Below, piece by piece: positions 27,878 to 36,737 of a DNA stretch of 64,000 nucleotides. The DNA comes from Streptantibioticus cattleyicolor NRRL 8057 = DSM 46488 (GTDB taxonomy: Bacteria > Actinomycetota > Actinomycetes > Streptomycetales > Streptomycetaceae). Within the stretch, counting starts at the first letter, position 1; each line of letters begins with the position of its first letter. The stretch lies in NCBI RefSeq assembly GCF_000240165.1, contig NC_017586.1, forward strand, positions 2,852,001 to 2,916,000, written 5' to 3'. The notes below the pieces were generated by a model. The model saw only the letters and a list, made by a program, of their open reading frames with translations, had not been told where the DNA came from and ran no database searches. A program made the position numbers and the translations under genes.

Positions 27878-28174
27878 ATGCAGAAGGTGATCGGCATGAT
27901 GTGGTACGACGGTGGCTGGGGCATGGGCGGCTGGCTCATCATGACAGTGATCACGGTGCTGTTCTTTGCGCTGCTGATCGCCGGGATCGTCGCGCTCGTC
28001 CACTACCTCACGACCACCCATCGCGGCCATCCGGCCGGCCCCCCGCCTTCTTCCAGTGAGCACGAGTGGGGAAACAGGCGGGCTGAGGAGCTGCTCGCGG
28101 AGCGGTTCGCCCGCGGGGAGATCGATGAGGACGAGTACAAGCGGCGGCTTGATCTGCTGCGGGAGCGGCGATGA
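27878..28174 (+). CDS. SHOCT-domain small membrane protein
   Basis: 98 residues. One membrane helix ('LIMTVITVLFFALLIAGIVA') follows a Gly/Trp/Met-rich start ('MMWYDGGWGMGGW'). The C-terminus 'AEELLAERFARGEIDEDEYK' is the short SHOCT helix pair. ATG 27896 is an alternative start. SHOCT proteins often accompany metal and redox cargo, but their role is unclear. A second SHOCT protein is at 35729-35974. Its stop overlaps the next ATG by 4 nt. Confidence 0.75.
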   Translation: MQKVIGMMWYDGGWGMGGWLIMTVITVLFFALLIAGIVALVHYLTTTHRGHPAGPPPSSSEHEWGNRRAEELLAERFARGEIDEDEYKRRLDLLRERR

Positions 28175-28787
28175 GTGCGAAGCGCCGAGGCGTTGTGTGG
28201 CTGGTCGTCGCGGTGGCCGCAGTGGTGCTGGGCGTCGTACGGTGACGCTCGCGGCCACCGGCGCCCTGCGCGGCACGGTGCCGACCGCTCAGATAGCACC
28301 TGGAGCTCGGCCCGCAGCGCGGTGCAGTGCTCCGGCACTGCCCGGCCGGGTGGTGGACGTGATGGCGACCGACATGATGGGCGGCATGATGCCGGGCATG
28401 ATGGGCGGCCCCGACGGGCGCGGCACGGGCTGGCACGGCATGGCCATGATGCGGCTGCTTGTCCACCCTGCCACGGTCCCGGCCGGGACGGTCTCGCTGC
28501 GGGTGGTCAACTCGGGCGCCTTCACGCACGAGGTGATCGTGCTGCCATTGCCGACAGGCCAATCGGTGGGGCAGCGCCCGATCGGGTCCGATGGACGCAT
28601 CGATGAGGTGGGCAGTCTGGGTGAGGCGTCACGCAGCTGCGGCGCCGGCACGGGGGACGGCATCACCCCGGGCGCGTCGGCCTGGACCACGATGACGCTG
28701 CAGCCCGGTCGTTACGAGCTGGTGTGCAACGAGCCCGGCCACTACGCCGTCGGCATGTACACCGAGCTCGACGTCACCGCCCGGTAG
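28171..28787 (+). pseudogene. Exported cupredoxin-like copper protein, frameshifted
   Basis: ATG 28171 starts a membrane/signal segment ('VVWLVVAVAAVVLGVV') that stops at 28243-28245 through a one-base loss near 28240. In the next frame the protein continues 'LAATGALRGTVPTAQIAPG', a Met-rich stretch ('MMGGMMPGMMGG'), 'GAFTHEVIVLPL' and the blue-copper-like end 'YELVCNEPGHYAVGMYTELD', with Cys, His and Met as copper ligands. A GTG at 28242 could start the cupredoxin without export. It may be a real frameshift or a sequencing error. Confidence 0.7.
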
Positions 28788-29034
28788 CAGTCACCGCCGG
28801 CGGGGCCCGGGGCCGCCCGCTACGGCGCAGGCCAGATGCCGGAGCGGCGCCCCGGCCTTGGGGCGGGCCTGCGGCCGTCGTCAACACCGGCGATGTCTTG
28901 CAGCGGCCCTCTGACCGGTGGGCTCCAGCTCTGGAGCGGGGTCTTGTTGTTGCCAGGCGGATCAAGGTTGACGCCTCGCGACGGCAGGGTTGTGCTGGAA
29001 GAGGGGGTACATCCCCAAGGGAAGGGGTACGCCC

Positions 29035-29862
<828 letters not shown>

Positions 29863-29901
29863 CTTCACGGGAAGGACTCGGTTGCCGGAGGCGGACCAGA
29901 G

Positions 29902-31767
29902 ATGACCGCAACACCCGTGGATCCCCACGCCACTACCCGGACCGTCGTGACCGGCCGGGTGCGGGCCGTCGACGGGCCGGCGGCGGGCGCCTGGGTCCGC
30001 CTGCTCGACCCGGCAGGGGAGTTCGTCGGTGAGATGGTCACCTCAGCGTCCGGCGAATTCCGCTTCTCCGTGCCTCCCGGGCACTGGGTGCTGCGGGCGC
30101 TCACGCCGCACGGTGTCGCGGAGATGCCGGTCGAGGCGGAACCCGGCCGGGCCATAGATGCCGAGCTACGGCTCTCCGAGCGGCTGCCCGAACGCCTGGA
30201 GATCATCCAGCTCGCCACGCTCAGCCTCGGCAACCGCAGCTACCTGATCACCGACGGGTCGGTCGCGGTCGCCGTGGACCCCCAGCGCGACCTGGAGCGC
30301 ATCACCAGCGTGCTCGAGGACCGCGGCCTGCGGCTCGACACGGTCGTGGAAACCCACCTGCACAACGACTATGTCACCGGCGGTCTGGAGCTCGCCCGCC
30401 GATACCACGCCACCTACGCGGTGCCGTCCGGGCCGCCACTCGGCTTCGACGCCGTCCGGGTCCGCGGCGGCGACCAGCTGACGGCCGGAGAGCTGCGGAT
30501 CCAGGTGATCGCCACACCCGGACACACCGACCACCACCTCGCCTATGCGTTCGCGCCCGCCGACGGCCTGCCCCGGCTGGTATGCACCGGCGGCTCCTTG
30601 CTGTACGGCACCACGGGGCGTACCGACCTGATGGGCGCGGACCTGGCCGAGCCGCTCGCCCGTCAGCAGTACCGATCGGTCCGCCACCCGGCCGAGGTAC
30701 TGCCCGACGACACCGTAATCCTGCCGACCCACGGCTTCGGCAGCTTCTGCGCCGCGACGACGGCCGGCGCGGTCCAACGCTCCACCATCGGCCGGGAACG
30801 GGCGGTGAACCCTGTCTTCCGCCAGGCGGAGGACGCCTTCGTTACCGGGACACTGACCGGTCTGGAGCCCTACCCCGCGTACTACCGCCGGATGGCGCCG
30901 ATCAACGCCGCCGGGCCGCCGCCCCGGGCCTCGCTCACCGGTCCCAGGCTGGCGGATCCGGCCGCACTGGCCGACCGGATCACGGCGGGCGAGTGGGTGG
31001 TGGACGTGCGTCCGCGAGCCGAGTACGCACCGGTCCACCTGCCGGGCACGGTGAACTTCGACGCCTCCGGAGCCCTTGCCACCTTCCTCGGCTGGCTGGT
31101 GCCGTTCGACGCCCCACTAACCCTGCTGGCCGCCGACCACAACGACTTGCAGGCAGCCCGCAACGAGCTGCTGCGGATCGGCTACGACCATCTCGCGGCC
31201 GCCGCCATCGGAAACCCATCGGGCGCTGCCCCACGGCGTGGCCTGCCGGCCCAAGCCGGTCTCGTTCTCGAACTTTCGTCCGCTACTGCTCCTGCGTCAT
31301 GGGGTGCGCGTGCTCGACGGTGTCGTCGATGCAGTGGCGGACGCCGGAAGATGCAGCGAGTGTGCCCGGGTGACCTCCTCGCCGGGCAGGTCGGGCAACC
31401 CAAGGTCGAGGATGATCAGGTCGGAGTGGGCGCAGGCGGCCAGCTCCAGCGCCCGGGTGCCGGTTGCGGACGGCAGGACCTGGTAGCCCTCGCGTTGCCA
31501 GGTAGTCACCGACCAGGCGGCGCCGCTTGGGCTCGTCGTCGACGATCAGCACGGTTGACGTCATCTCAAGTCACTCCGGCGGGTTCCTGGGCCGCCTGGT
31601 CCTCGCGCAGTGGCTCCGGTGCGGCGGGGCGGGCCGGGTGCCGGCCGAAGGCGGCCAGCCGCAGGCTGTTGGAGACCACGGTGACGCTGGAGATGCCCAT
31701 CGCGATCCCGGCGAGGATCGGGTTGAGCAGCCCGAGGGCGGCCAGCGGGATCAGGATGGTGTTGTAG
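29902..31767 (+). CDS. Fusion: SseC-like (DUF1416) + persulfide dioxygenase + partial rhodanese
   Basis: Predicted 621 residues. Residues 15-95 resemble SseC/DUF1416 ('[20 protein letters not shown]', '[14 protein letters not shown]'). Residues 100-330 are a metallo-beta-lactamase of the ETHE1 type ('[16 protein letters not shown]', '[14 protein letters not shown]'). Residues about 360-440 are a rhodanese ('[20 protein letters not shown]') that loses similarity near 31220. The last 180 codons run antisense over a response-regulator fragment and the end of copA, so the true protein is 3'-truncated. The enzyme would oxidise glutathione- or mycothiol-bound persulfide to sulfite. Confidence 0.8.
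   Translation: MTATPVDPHATTRTVVTGRVRAVDGPAAGAWVRLLDPAGEFVGEMVTSASGEFRFSVPPGHWVLRALTPHGVAEMPVEAEPGRAIDAELRLSERLPERLEIIQLATLSLGNRSYLITDGSVAVAVDPQRDLERITSVLEDRGLRLDTVVETHLHNDYVTGGLELARRYHATYAVPSGPPLGFDAVRVRGGDQLTAGELRIQVIATPGHTDHHLAYAFAPADGLPRLVCTGGSLLYGTTGRTDLMGADLAEPLARQQYRSVRHPAEVLPDDTVILPTHGFGSFCAATTAGAVQRSTIGRERAVNPVFRQAEDAFVTGTLTGLEPYPAYYRRMAPINAAGPPPRASLTGPRLADPAALADRITAGEWVVDVRPRAEYAPVHLPGTVNFDASGALATFLGWLVPFDAPLTLLAADHNDLQAARNELLRIGYDHLAAAAIGNPSGAAPRRGLPAQAGLVLELSSATAPASWGARARRCRRCSGGRRKMQRVCPGDLLAGQVGQPKVEDDQVGVGAGGQLQRPGAGCGRQDLVALALPGSHRPGGAAWARRRRSARLTSSQVTPAGSWAAWSSRSGSGAAGRAGCRPKAASRRLLETTVTLEMPIAIPARIGLSSPRAASGIRMVL
31350..31564 (-). pseudogene. Response regulator receiver-domain fragment, frameshifted
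   Basis: Starts '[20 protein letters not shown]' (the acidic pair of a receiver domain). A frameshift follows after about 25 codons; the other frame gives '[20 protein letters not shown]' with the phospho-acceptor Asp, then 'DLPGEEVTR'. The remainder, including the signalling Thr/Lys and the DNA-binding domain, is gone. Together with the kinase fragment at 26400-26588 it brackets 26.6-31.3 kb. Confidence 0.75.
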
Positions 31768-33821
31768 GCGAAGGCCCAGAACAGGTTCTGCAGGATCGTG
31801 CGGTACGTGCGCCGGGCCAGCGCGATGGCGGTGACCACGCCCTCCAGGCTGCCGCCGAGCAGCGTGATGTCGGAGGACTCGATGGCCACGTCGGTGCCGG
31901 TGCCGATCGCGATCCCGAGGTCGGCCTGAACCAGGGCGGGGGCGTCGTTGACGCCGTCGCCCACCATCACCACCCGCAGCCCCTCCTCCTGCAGGCGGCG
32001 GACCTCGGCGACCTTGTCGGCGGGCAGGACCTCGGCCAGCACCCGGTCGATGCCCACCTGCTGGGCGATCGCGGCCGCGGTGCGCCGGTTGTCGCCGGAG
32101 ATCATCGCGGTCTTCAGGCCGAGGCGGTGCAGGTCAGCGACCGCGGCGGCCGCATCGTCCTTGACGGTGTCGGCGAGGGCGATCACGCCGCGGGCCTCGC
32201 CGTCCCAGCCGACGTAGAAGGCGGTGGCGGCCTGCTCCTCGAACGCCTCCGCCCGGGCCCGGAGCCCGGCCGGGACCGGCCAGCCCGCCTCGGTGAACAG
32301 GGCGGTGCGGCCGACGAACACCATCCGGCCGTCCACCGTGCCGCGCACGCCGTGTCCGGGGGTGTTGGCAAACCCTCGCACGGGAGCGACGGGCAGCCCG
32401 TGGTCGCGTGCGGCGGTGACGACGGCGGCCGCGATCGGGTGTTCGCTGCCCGCTTCCACCGCGGCGGCCAGTTCCAGGGTCCATTCGTGGCCCGCAGTGC
32501 CGATCAGGCGCATGTGGCCGTGGGTGAGGGTGCCGGTCTTGTCGAAGACCACCACGTCCACCCGGCGGGAGGCTTCGAGGACCTCGCCGCCCTTGATCAG
32601 CACGCCGAGGGCCGCGCCGCGTCCGGTGCCGACCATGATGGCGGTCGGGGTGGCCAGGCCCAGCGCGCACGGGCAGGCAATGATCAGCACCGCGACGGCG
32701 GCGATCAGACCGTGCACCCAGGTCCCGGCCCCCAGTCCCCAGCCGAGCAGGGCGAGCAGCGCGATGCCGGCGACGACGGGCACGAACACCGCCGAGATCC
32801 GGTCGGCCAGCCGCTGCACCGGGGCCTGACCGCCCTGGGCCTCCTCCACCAGGCGCACGATCTGGGCCAGCGCGGTGTCGGCGCCGACCCTGGTCGCCCG
32901 CACCAGCAGCAGGCCGGAGGTGTTGACGGTGGCGCCGATCGCGGTGTCACCCACGCCCTTGTCCACCGGCACGCTCTCACCGGTGAGCATCGACTCGTCC
33001 ACCGCCGAGGAGCCCTCCACCACCACCCCGTCGGTGGGCACCTTCTCGCCCGGCCGCACCACCATCACGTCGCCGGGCCGCACCCGGTCCAGGTCCACCA
33101 GGCGCTCGCCGCCGTCGGCCTCGCGCAACCGGGCCTGCTTCGCGCCGAGTTCCAGCAGGGCGGTGATGGCTCGGGAGGCCCGTCCCCGGGCACGGGCCTC
33201 GAAGTACCGGCCCAGAATGATCGCGGCCAGGATGACCGCGGCGGTGTCGAAGTAGTGCTCGGCGTGCGGGTCGGCCGCGATCCGCAGCGCGGAGAACCCG
33301 TAGGCGGCGAGGGTACCCAGCGCGATCAGGGTGTCCATGTTCATCTGGCCCGCCCGGGCCCGCACCCCGGCGCTGCGCAGGATCGGCCAGCCGATCACGA
33401 ACTGCACCGGGGTGGCCAGGGCCCAGGCCGTGTACGAGGCCGCGGCATTGCGCGGGAAGGCTAGGGCCAGCACGAGTACGGCCACGGCGAGCGGCGCCGC
33501 GGCCAGTGCCCGCCACCGCCAGGACCGCTGCTCGGCGGCCGACTCGTCCCCGGCGGGCGGCTCCTCCGCAGCCACCGGCTCCAGGCCGTAGCCGATCGCG
33601 GTGACCGCCTGTTCCAGCTGCCCGGCGGAGGTGCTTGCATCGCCGCCCAGGGAGACGGTGGCCTGCGCGGTGGCGAAGTTGACGTGGGCCTCGGTGACGC
33701 CGGGCTGCCGCGAGAGGATCTTCTGGACCCGGGCCGAGCACGAGGCGCAGGTCATGCCGTGCACCGCGAAGTGCAGCTCCGTTGCCGCGGGGCCGCGGTC
33801 GGGGGATGCGGCCTGGGTCAC
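31566..33821 (-). CDS. copA: Copper-exporting P1B-type ATPase
   Basis: 751 residues. One N-terminal heavy-metal domain (GMTCASC, residues 22-28), membrane helices, 'TGES' actuator loop, the CPC transport site ('[13 protein letters not shown]'), phosphorylation motif 'DKTGTLT', the P1B signature 'SEHP', '[10 protein letters not shown]', and the last-helix pattern 'YNTILIPLA' with '[15 protein letters not shown]'. These match Cu(I)-exporting CopA/CtpV-type pumps. It follows copZ with a 4-nt overlap, in an operon csoR-copZ-copA. Confidence 0.95.
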   Translation of the reverse strand: MTQAASPDRGPAATELHFAVHGMTCASCSARVQKILSRQPGVTEAHVNFATAQATVSLGGDASTSAGQLEQAVTAIGYGLEPVAAEEPPAGDESAAEQRSWRWRALAAAPLAVAVLVLALAFPRNAAASYTAWALATPVQFVIGWPILRSAGVRARAGQMNMDTLIALGTLAAYGFSALRIAADPHAEHYFDTAAVILAAIILGRYFEARARGRASRAITALLELGAKQARLREADGGERLVDLDRVRPGDVMVVRPGEKVPTDGVVVEGSSAVDESMLTGESVPVDKGVGDTAIGATVNTSGLLLVRATRVGADTALAQIVRLVEEAQGGQAPVQRLADRISAVFVPVVAGIALLALLGWGLGAGTWVHGLIAAVAVLIIACPCALGLATPTAIMVGTGRGAALGVLIKGGEVLEASRRVDVVVFDKTGTLTHGHMRLIGTAGHEWTLELAAAVEAGSEHPIAAAVVTAARDHGLPVAPVRGFANTPGHGVRGTVDGRMVFVGRTALFTEAGWPVPAGLRARAEAFEEQAATAFYVGWDGEARGVIALADTVKDDAAAAVADLHRLGLKTAMISGDNRRTAAAIAQQVGIDRVLAEVLPADKVAEVRRLQEEGLRVVMVGDGVNDAPALVQADLGIAIGTGTDVAIESSDITLLGGSLEGVVTAIALARRTYRTILQNLFWAFAYNTILIPLAALGLLNPILAGIAMGISSVTVVSNSLRLAAFGRHPARPAAPEPLREDQAAQEPAGVT

Positions 33822-34048
33822 GATGCGTTCGCCTCCACCACGCCGGCCACCTCGTACCCGGCGTCGTTGATCGCGGCGTCGATCGACGGCCGCCCGGCCG
33901 GGGCGTCAAAGGTGACCGTGACGGACTTGGCGGGGATGTCGACGCTGACGGCGGAGACCCCCGGCAGGGCGCCGACCGCGCCTTCAATGGCCTGCTGGCA
34001 CTTCGCGCAGGAGATCCCGGGCACGGACAGCGTGATCACGTCGGACAT
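33818..34048 (-). CDS. copZ: Copper chaperone (HMA domain)
   Basis: 76 residues; single heavy-metal-associated fold with the CxxC motif in '[17 protein letters not shown]'. It delivers Cu(I) to the ATPase encoded next. The start-stop overlap with copA and the 42-bp gap from csoR indicate one transcript. Length is standard for CopZ. Confidence 0.93.
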   Translation of the reverse strand: MSDVITLSVPGISCAKCQQAIEGAVGALPGVSAVSVDIPAKSVTVTFDAPAGRPSIDAAINDAGYEVAGVVEANAS

Positions 34049-34090
34049 CGCGGTGGCCTCTCTGTGGTGTTCGTGGAATGACTGCCTCGG

Positions 34091-34387
34091 TCAGCGGTGC
34101 CGGAACAGCACCTTCATCAGCTCGTCGTAGATGAGCGGATCGTCACCCTTGATCGCTTCGGTGACACACCGCTCCAGATAGTTGCGCGTCACCTGCCGGG
34201 CGACGCCGTCCAGCGCCTTCTGCACCGAGGCGATCTGGTCGAGCACGTCCACGCAGTACCGGCCCTCGCGGACCATCCGGGAGATGCCCTGCACCTGCCC
34301 GTTGATCTTGGCGAGCCGCACCACCGCGTCCTCGGCCACCTCGGCGGTCAGGTACCCGCCCGCCTGCTCGGTCTCCTGCGAACCCAT
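34091..34387 (-). CDS. csoR: CsoR/CstR-family repressor with His-to-Tyr change
   Basis: 98 residues, all-helical CsoR family. The first ligand Cys is in 'REGRYCVDVLDQIASVQKAL'; the second is in 'VTRNYLERCVTEAI'. In copper-sensing CsoR the residue four before this second Cys is His; here the codon is TAT (Tyr). Members lacking that His include persulfide sensors (CstR). Its operon position with copZ-copA argues for copper, its residue pattern for sulfur. Upstream are a C-tract/G-tract operator (34422-34436) and operator box 3, which overlaps its AGGAGG. Confidence 0.88.
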   Translation of the reverse strand: MGSQETEQAGGYLTAEVAEDAVVRLAKINGQVQGISRMVREGRYCVDVLDQIASVQKALDGVARQVTRNYLERCVTEAIKGDDPLIYDELMKVLFRHR

Positions 34388-34396
34388 CCAGAACCT

Positions 34397-34411
34397 CCTA
34401 AGGTATTTAGG
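34397..34411. promoter_or_regulatory. Operator box 3 (CCTAAGGTATTTAGG)
   Basis: Perfect half-sites CCTAA and TTAGG. It lies 10 bp upstream of the csoR ATG and shares bases with the csoR ribosome site (AGGAGG), so binding could affect both transcription and translation. Confidence 0.7.
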
Positions 34412-34421
34412 AGTCTACTCC

Positions 34422-34436
34422 TACCCCCTAGGGGTG
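34422..34436. promoter_or_regulatory. CsoR-type operator (TACCCCCTAGGGGTG)
   Basis: A C-tract followed by a G-tract palindrome, the form described for CsoR-family operators (TACCCC...GGGGTA-like). It is 35 bp upstream of csoR and 11 bp from operator box 3, so two regulators may share this promoter. Binding by this particular CsoR is inference. Confidence 0.65.
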
Positions 34437-34573
34437 TCAAAGGGGGACTTCTGTCGCATGGGCGCCGTCCGGCGGAGTGCAGGGGCGGCACATCACGGCT
34501 CCATGGCTCCTTCGCACCGGCTGCCCAGCGTCGGACCCGTCGGACCTGGAGAAACAATGAAAGGGGCCACGGA

Positions 34574-34782
34574 ATGATCAGGCGCAGAACCATCGGAATT
34601 GCGGCGGCGACCACCCTGCTCGCGGGCCTCGGCACCTACGGCGCGACCGCCGCCTTCGCGACCACCTCCGGCCCCGGCCCACAGGTGACGTCACCGGCCT
34701 CCCCGAGTGCCCAAAACGGCCGGGAAGGCGTGATCCGGCACTGCACGGATCAGCTTCCGGCTGGCGAACGCGCCACGGCCCC
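34574..34782 (+). pseudogene. Secreted protein N-terminus, truncated
   Basis: ATG 34574 with AAGGGG upstream. A Tat/Sec-like signal ('RRRTIGIAAATTLLAGLGTY', cleavage after 'AFA') precedes 'REGVIRHCTDQLPAGERA', after which similarity to any exported protein stops and a CDF fragment begins. The fusion point near 34782 looks like a deletion joint. It diverges from csoR and shares that control region. Confidence 0.5.
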
Positions 34783-34874
34783 CGGGCACAGAAGGCGGTC
34801 GTGGTCACCTTCTTCCTCCTCACCCGTACGTCGGCTACGACGCGGTTTCCACCTGGGTCGCGGGCAAGAAGGGC
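34783..34874 (+). pseudogene. CDF transporter fragment with one-base deletion
   Basis: Frame 1 reads 'RAQKAVVVTFFLL', then a single missing base shifts to 'PYVGYDAVSTWVAGKKG'. The intact CDF-like protein at 26708-27415 has 'RAQKAVAVTFFLLAPYIAYD' at the equivalent place, so this is a second, broken copy of that family on the opposite strand. Only about 30 codons survive. Confidence 0.7.
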
Positions 34875-34997
34875 ATGAGCCAGCACCAGCCACTCCCGAT
34901 CACCGCCGAGCCCGTGGTGGACCGCTGCGGCTGCGGGCGGGGATGTACGGGCGAGCGGCTGCGCGACGATGACAAACCAGGCAGACTAAGCTCCTAA
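34875..34997 (+). CDS. Small Cys-rich protein
   Basis: 40 residues from ATG 34875 (AAGAAGG upstream) to TAA 34995-34997, inside operator box 4. It contains 'RCGCGRGCTGERL'. The pattern ITAE...CxCGxGCT is shared with the N-terminus of the intact CDF-like protein ('DCHCGPGCTDACC'). It may be an independent metal-binding peptide or the displaced N-terminus of another CDF copy. Confidence 0.4.
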   Translation: MSQHQPLPITAEPVVDRCGCGRGCTGERLRDDDKPGRLSS

Positions 34998-35007
34998 GGT
35001 AATTAGG
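34993..35007. promoter_or_regulatory. Operator box 4 (CCTAAGGTAATTAGG)
   Basis: Perfect CCTAA-N5-TTAGG, 46 bp upstream of the DUF3105 gene. The right half runs into TAGGCT, a possible -10 element (TAnnnT). Confidence 0.7.
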
Positions 35008-35053
35008 CTGTAGTGGGGTGTCGGTGGCGATGTGCCTCCTGGAGGGAGAGACG

Positions 35054-35674
35054 ATGAGCAGCGCGAAGGCCCGGGGGTCCGAGGAGCGGCGGCGCAAGAT
35101 AGCCGAGCAGCGGGCCGCGCAGAAGCGCCAGCAGCGTCGCCGGAAGATCGTGACTTGGACCGTCGGCGGGGTGCTGCTGGCCGCCGTCGCAGGCGGTGGG
35201 GCGTTCGCGGTGCTGTCGCAGAAGTCGGCTTCGCAGATCGCCGGGGTGCGCAGTTTCAGCGGTCTGGGGCGTAACCATGTCACCGGGACCGTGAAGTACG
35301 CCCAGACCCCGCCAGTGGGCGGCAACCACGCTTCGGTGTGGTTGAACTGCGGCATCTACAACGCGCCGGTGCCCAATGAGAACGCAGTCCATTCCATGGA
35401 GCACGGCGCGGTGTGGATCACCTACCGGCCGAGCCTGCCCGCCGCCGATGTCAGCAAGCTGGCGGCTGCGGTGCGCGGCAAGGCATACACCCTTCTCTCT
35501 CCCTACCCCGGCCTGCCGGCCCCGGTGGTGGCCAGTGCCTGGGGCAAACAGCTGAAGCTCACGGATGCCTCTGACGCCCGGCTGGCGAAGTTCGTGCACA
35601 CCTACGCGGCCGGACCGCAGACACCGGAGCCCGGTGCGCCGTGCACCGGCGGGACCGGCACCCCGACCGGGTGA
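35054..35674 (+). CDS. DUF3105-family exported/membrane-anchored protein
   Basis: 206 residues from ATG 35054 (GGAGGGAGAG immediately upstream). A basic cytoplasmic start ('RRKIAEQRAAQKRQQRRRK') precedes one membrane helix ('VTWTVGGVLLAAVAGGGAFA'). The DUF3105 core follows, with conserved 'QTPPVGGNHASVWLNCGIYN' and 'NAVHSMEHGAVWITYRP', whose His, Cys and Glu could bind metal. Function is not established. Operator box 4 places it in the putative BlaI regulon. It heads a run with the SHOCT and DUF2752 genes. Confidence 0.85.
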   Translation: MSSAKARGSEERRRKIAEQRAAQKRQQRRRKIVTWTVGGVLLAAVAGGGAFAVLSQKSASQIAGVRSFSGLGRNHVTGTVKYAQTPPVGGNHASVWLNCGIYNAPVPNENAVHSMEHGAVWITYRPSLPAADVSKLAAAVRGKAYTLLSPYPGLPAPVVASAWGKQLKLTDASDARLAKFVHTYAAGPQTPEPGAPCTGGTGTPTG

Positions 35675-35728
35675 GTCGCCGCCCGACACCCGCGCCACCC
35701 GGCGAGGAACCACACAGGAGGAGTCGCC

Positions 35729-35974
35729 ATGGGATGGATGATGACCGGCATGGGGATCTGGACCCTGCTGGGTGGCCTGCTGCTGGTCGCCCTGCTCGGG
35801 CTGGCCGTGGTCGCCGTGGCCGCGGTGCTGCGATCGAGGGCGCCAGGTGGACTGCCGCCGGGCGGCAGGCGCGGCCCGGAGGAGGCGCGGGAGATCCTGC
35901 GCCGCCGGTACGCGGCCGGTGAGATTGACGAGGACGAGTTCTGGCGCCGGATGTCCGGGATCAACGCAGAATGA
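35729..35974 (+). CDS. SHOCT-domain small membrane protein (second copy)
   Basis: 81 residues, with AGGAGG upstream. One membrane helix ('LLGGLLLVALLGLAVVAVAA'), then the SHOCT end 'REILRRRYAAGEIDEDEFWR'. Same layout as 27878-28174 but only moderately similar, so probably a separate acquisition rather than a recent duplicate. It lies 54 bp after the DUF3105 gene. Confidence 0.75.
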   Translation: MGWMMTGMGIWTLLGGLLLVALLGLAVVAVAAVLRSRAPGGLPPGGRRGPEEAREILRRRYAAGEIDEDEFWRRMSGINAE

Positions 35975-36047
35975 CCTGGGCGGCGGCCGCCGGGAGGCGG
36001 GCGGTGGTGGGCAACGGCATCGCCGTGCAGGGGGTGGAGGAGTGAGG

Positions 36048-36602
36048 GTGCCGACACCGTCGTGGCCGTTGACGGTGGGGTGGGAGGATCGCGACGCGCA
36101 CCCGCGGGCGGTCCCGCTGGCGCTCGCGGGCGGGGCCGGCGCTGCGGCCATGGCGGTCTTCGGACTGCCGCCGGTGGATCTGCACGGGCCGCTGCACTTT
36201 CTCGGCGTGATGGATCCGCTGTGCGGGATGACCCGGGCGAGCAGGCTCCTCGTGCTTGGCCATATCGGTGATGCCCTGCGGTACAACCCCGCGGCCCCGG
36301 CGCTCGCGGCCGGAGCGGTCGCGGCGCTGGTCAAGGCTGCGTGGGGGCGGGCGGTCGGCCGCTGGTGCACCGTCCGCCTCTCCCGGCACGGCTGGGCCGC
36401 GCTCTTCTGGGTGCTGGTGATCGCGGGATGGGAGACGAACCAGCAGGCCGATGCTGAGCACCACTCCTGTGCCGCTGAGCGTGTCCCCGCTCGCCGCCGG
36501 GGCCGCAGCCGCGGCCCTGGCCGCCGCCGGGGCCGCAGCCGCGGCCCTGGCCGCCGTCGCGTTGACGTGGAGACCCTGGCGCAGCCGGGCCCGGGGCGGT
36601 GA
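36048..36602 (+). CDS. DUF2752-family membrane protein
   Basis: 184 residues from GTG 36048, which is 7 nt after GGAGG; GTG 36042 overlaps the ribosome site. The family core is 'HFLGVMDPLCGMTRASRLLV' with membrane segments before and after ('LALAGGAGAAAMAVFGL', 'GWAALFWVLVIAGWE'). DUF2752 proteins carry a conserved C-x-x-T-R; the function is unknown. The last 50 codons are Arg-rich and overlap a better-looking small gene in another frame, so the true C-terminus may have drifted. They contain a 27-bp tandem repeat. Confidence 0.7.
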   Translation: MPTPSWPLTVGWEDRDAHPRAVPLALAGGAGAAAMAVFGLPPVDLHGPLHFLGVMDPLCGMTRASRLLVLGHIGDALRYNPAAPALAAGAVAALVKAAWGRAVGRWCTVRLSRHGWAALFWVLVIAGWETNQQADAEHHSCAAERVPARRRGRSRGPGRRRGRSRGPGRRRVDVETLAQPGPGR

Positions 36603-36645
36603 GGAGCCCGCGGCCTGGGAGTCCAAGAGCGCTGAAATCCACTGA
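36451..36645 (+). CDS. Small Ala-rich membrane protein overlapping DUF2752
   Basis: 64 residues from ATG 36451, 'MLSTTPVPLSVSPLAAG', then an Ala-rich helix ('AAAAALAAAGAAAAALAAVA') and a tail 'RGGEEPAAWESKSAEIH'. Third codon positions in this frame are mostly G or C, more so than in the overlapping DUF2752 tail. It is possibly a genuine overlapping gene; the evidence is codon bias only. Confidence 0.4.
   Translation: MLSTTPVPLSVSPLAAGAAAAALAAAGAAAAALAAVALTWRPWRSRARGGEEPAAWESKSAEIH
36493..36552. repeat. Tandem 27-bp duplication
   Basis: A unit containing 'ggggccgcagccgcggccct' occurs twice in tandem. It encodes RGRSRGPGR twice in the DUF2752 frame and an Ala-rich helix repeat in the small overlapping frame. 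Confidence 0.6.
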
Positions 36646-36737
36646 CCGGAGCTGCACGAACCCCACCGAGACATATCAGCCTCGCAACGCGCACAACCGC
36701 GCCCAGGGGCAAGCAGTCTCATCACACGTCATCCGAG

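Noticed and set aside
28994-29032. G-rich/C-rich stretch before sseA as a CsoR/CstR operator
   Set aside because: The order is G-tract then C-tract (GGGGG..CCCC), opposite to CsoR-family sites, and it overlaps the ribosome site.
31527-33464. Plus-strand frame opposite copA
   Set aside because: Antisense of a clear P-type ATPase; Gly/Gln/His-rich with no motif.
36493-36552. Possible CRISPR-like repeat
   Set aside because: Two immediately adjacent units without spacers; a tandem duplication. No CRISPR array is visible anywhere in the window.
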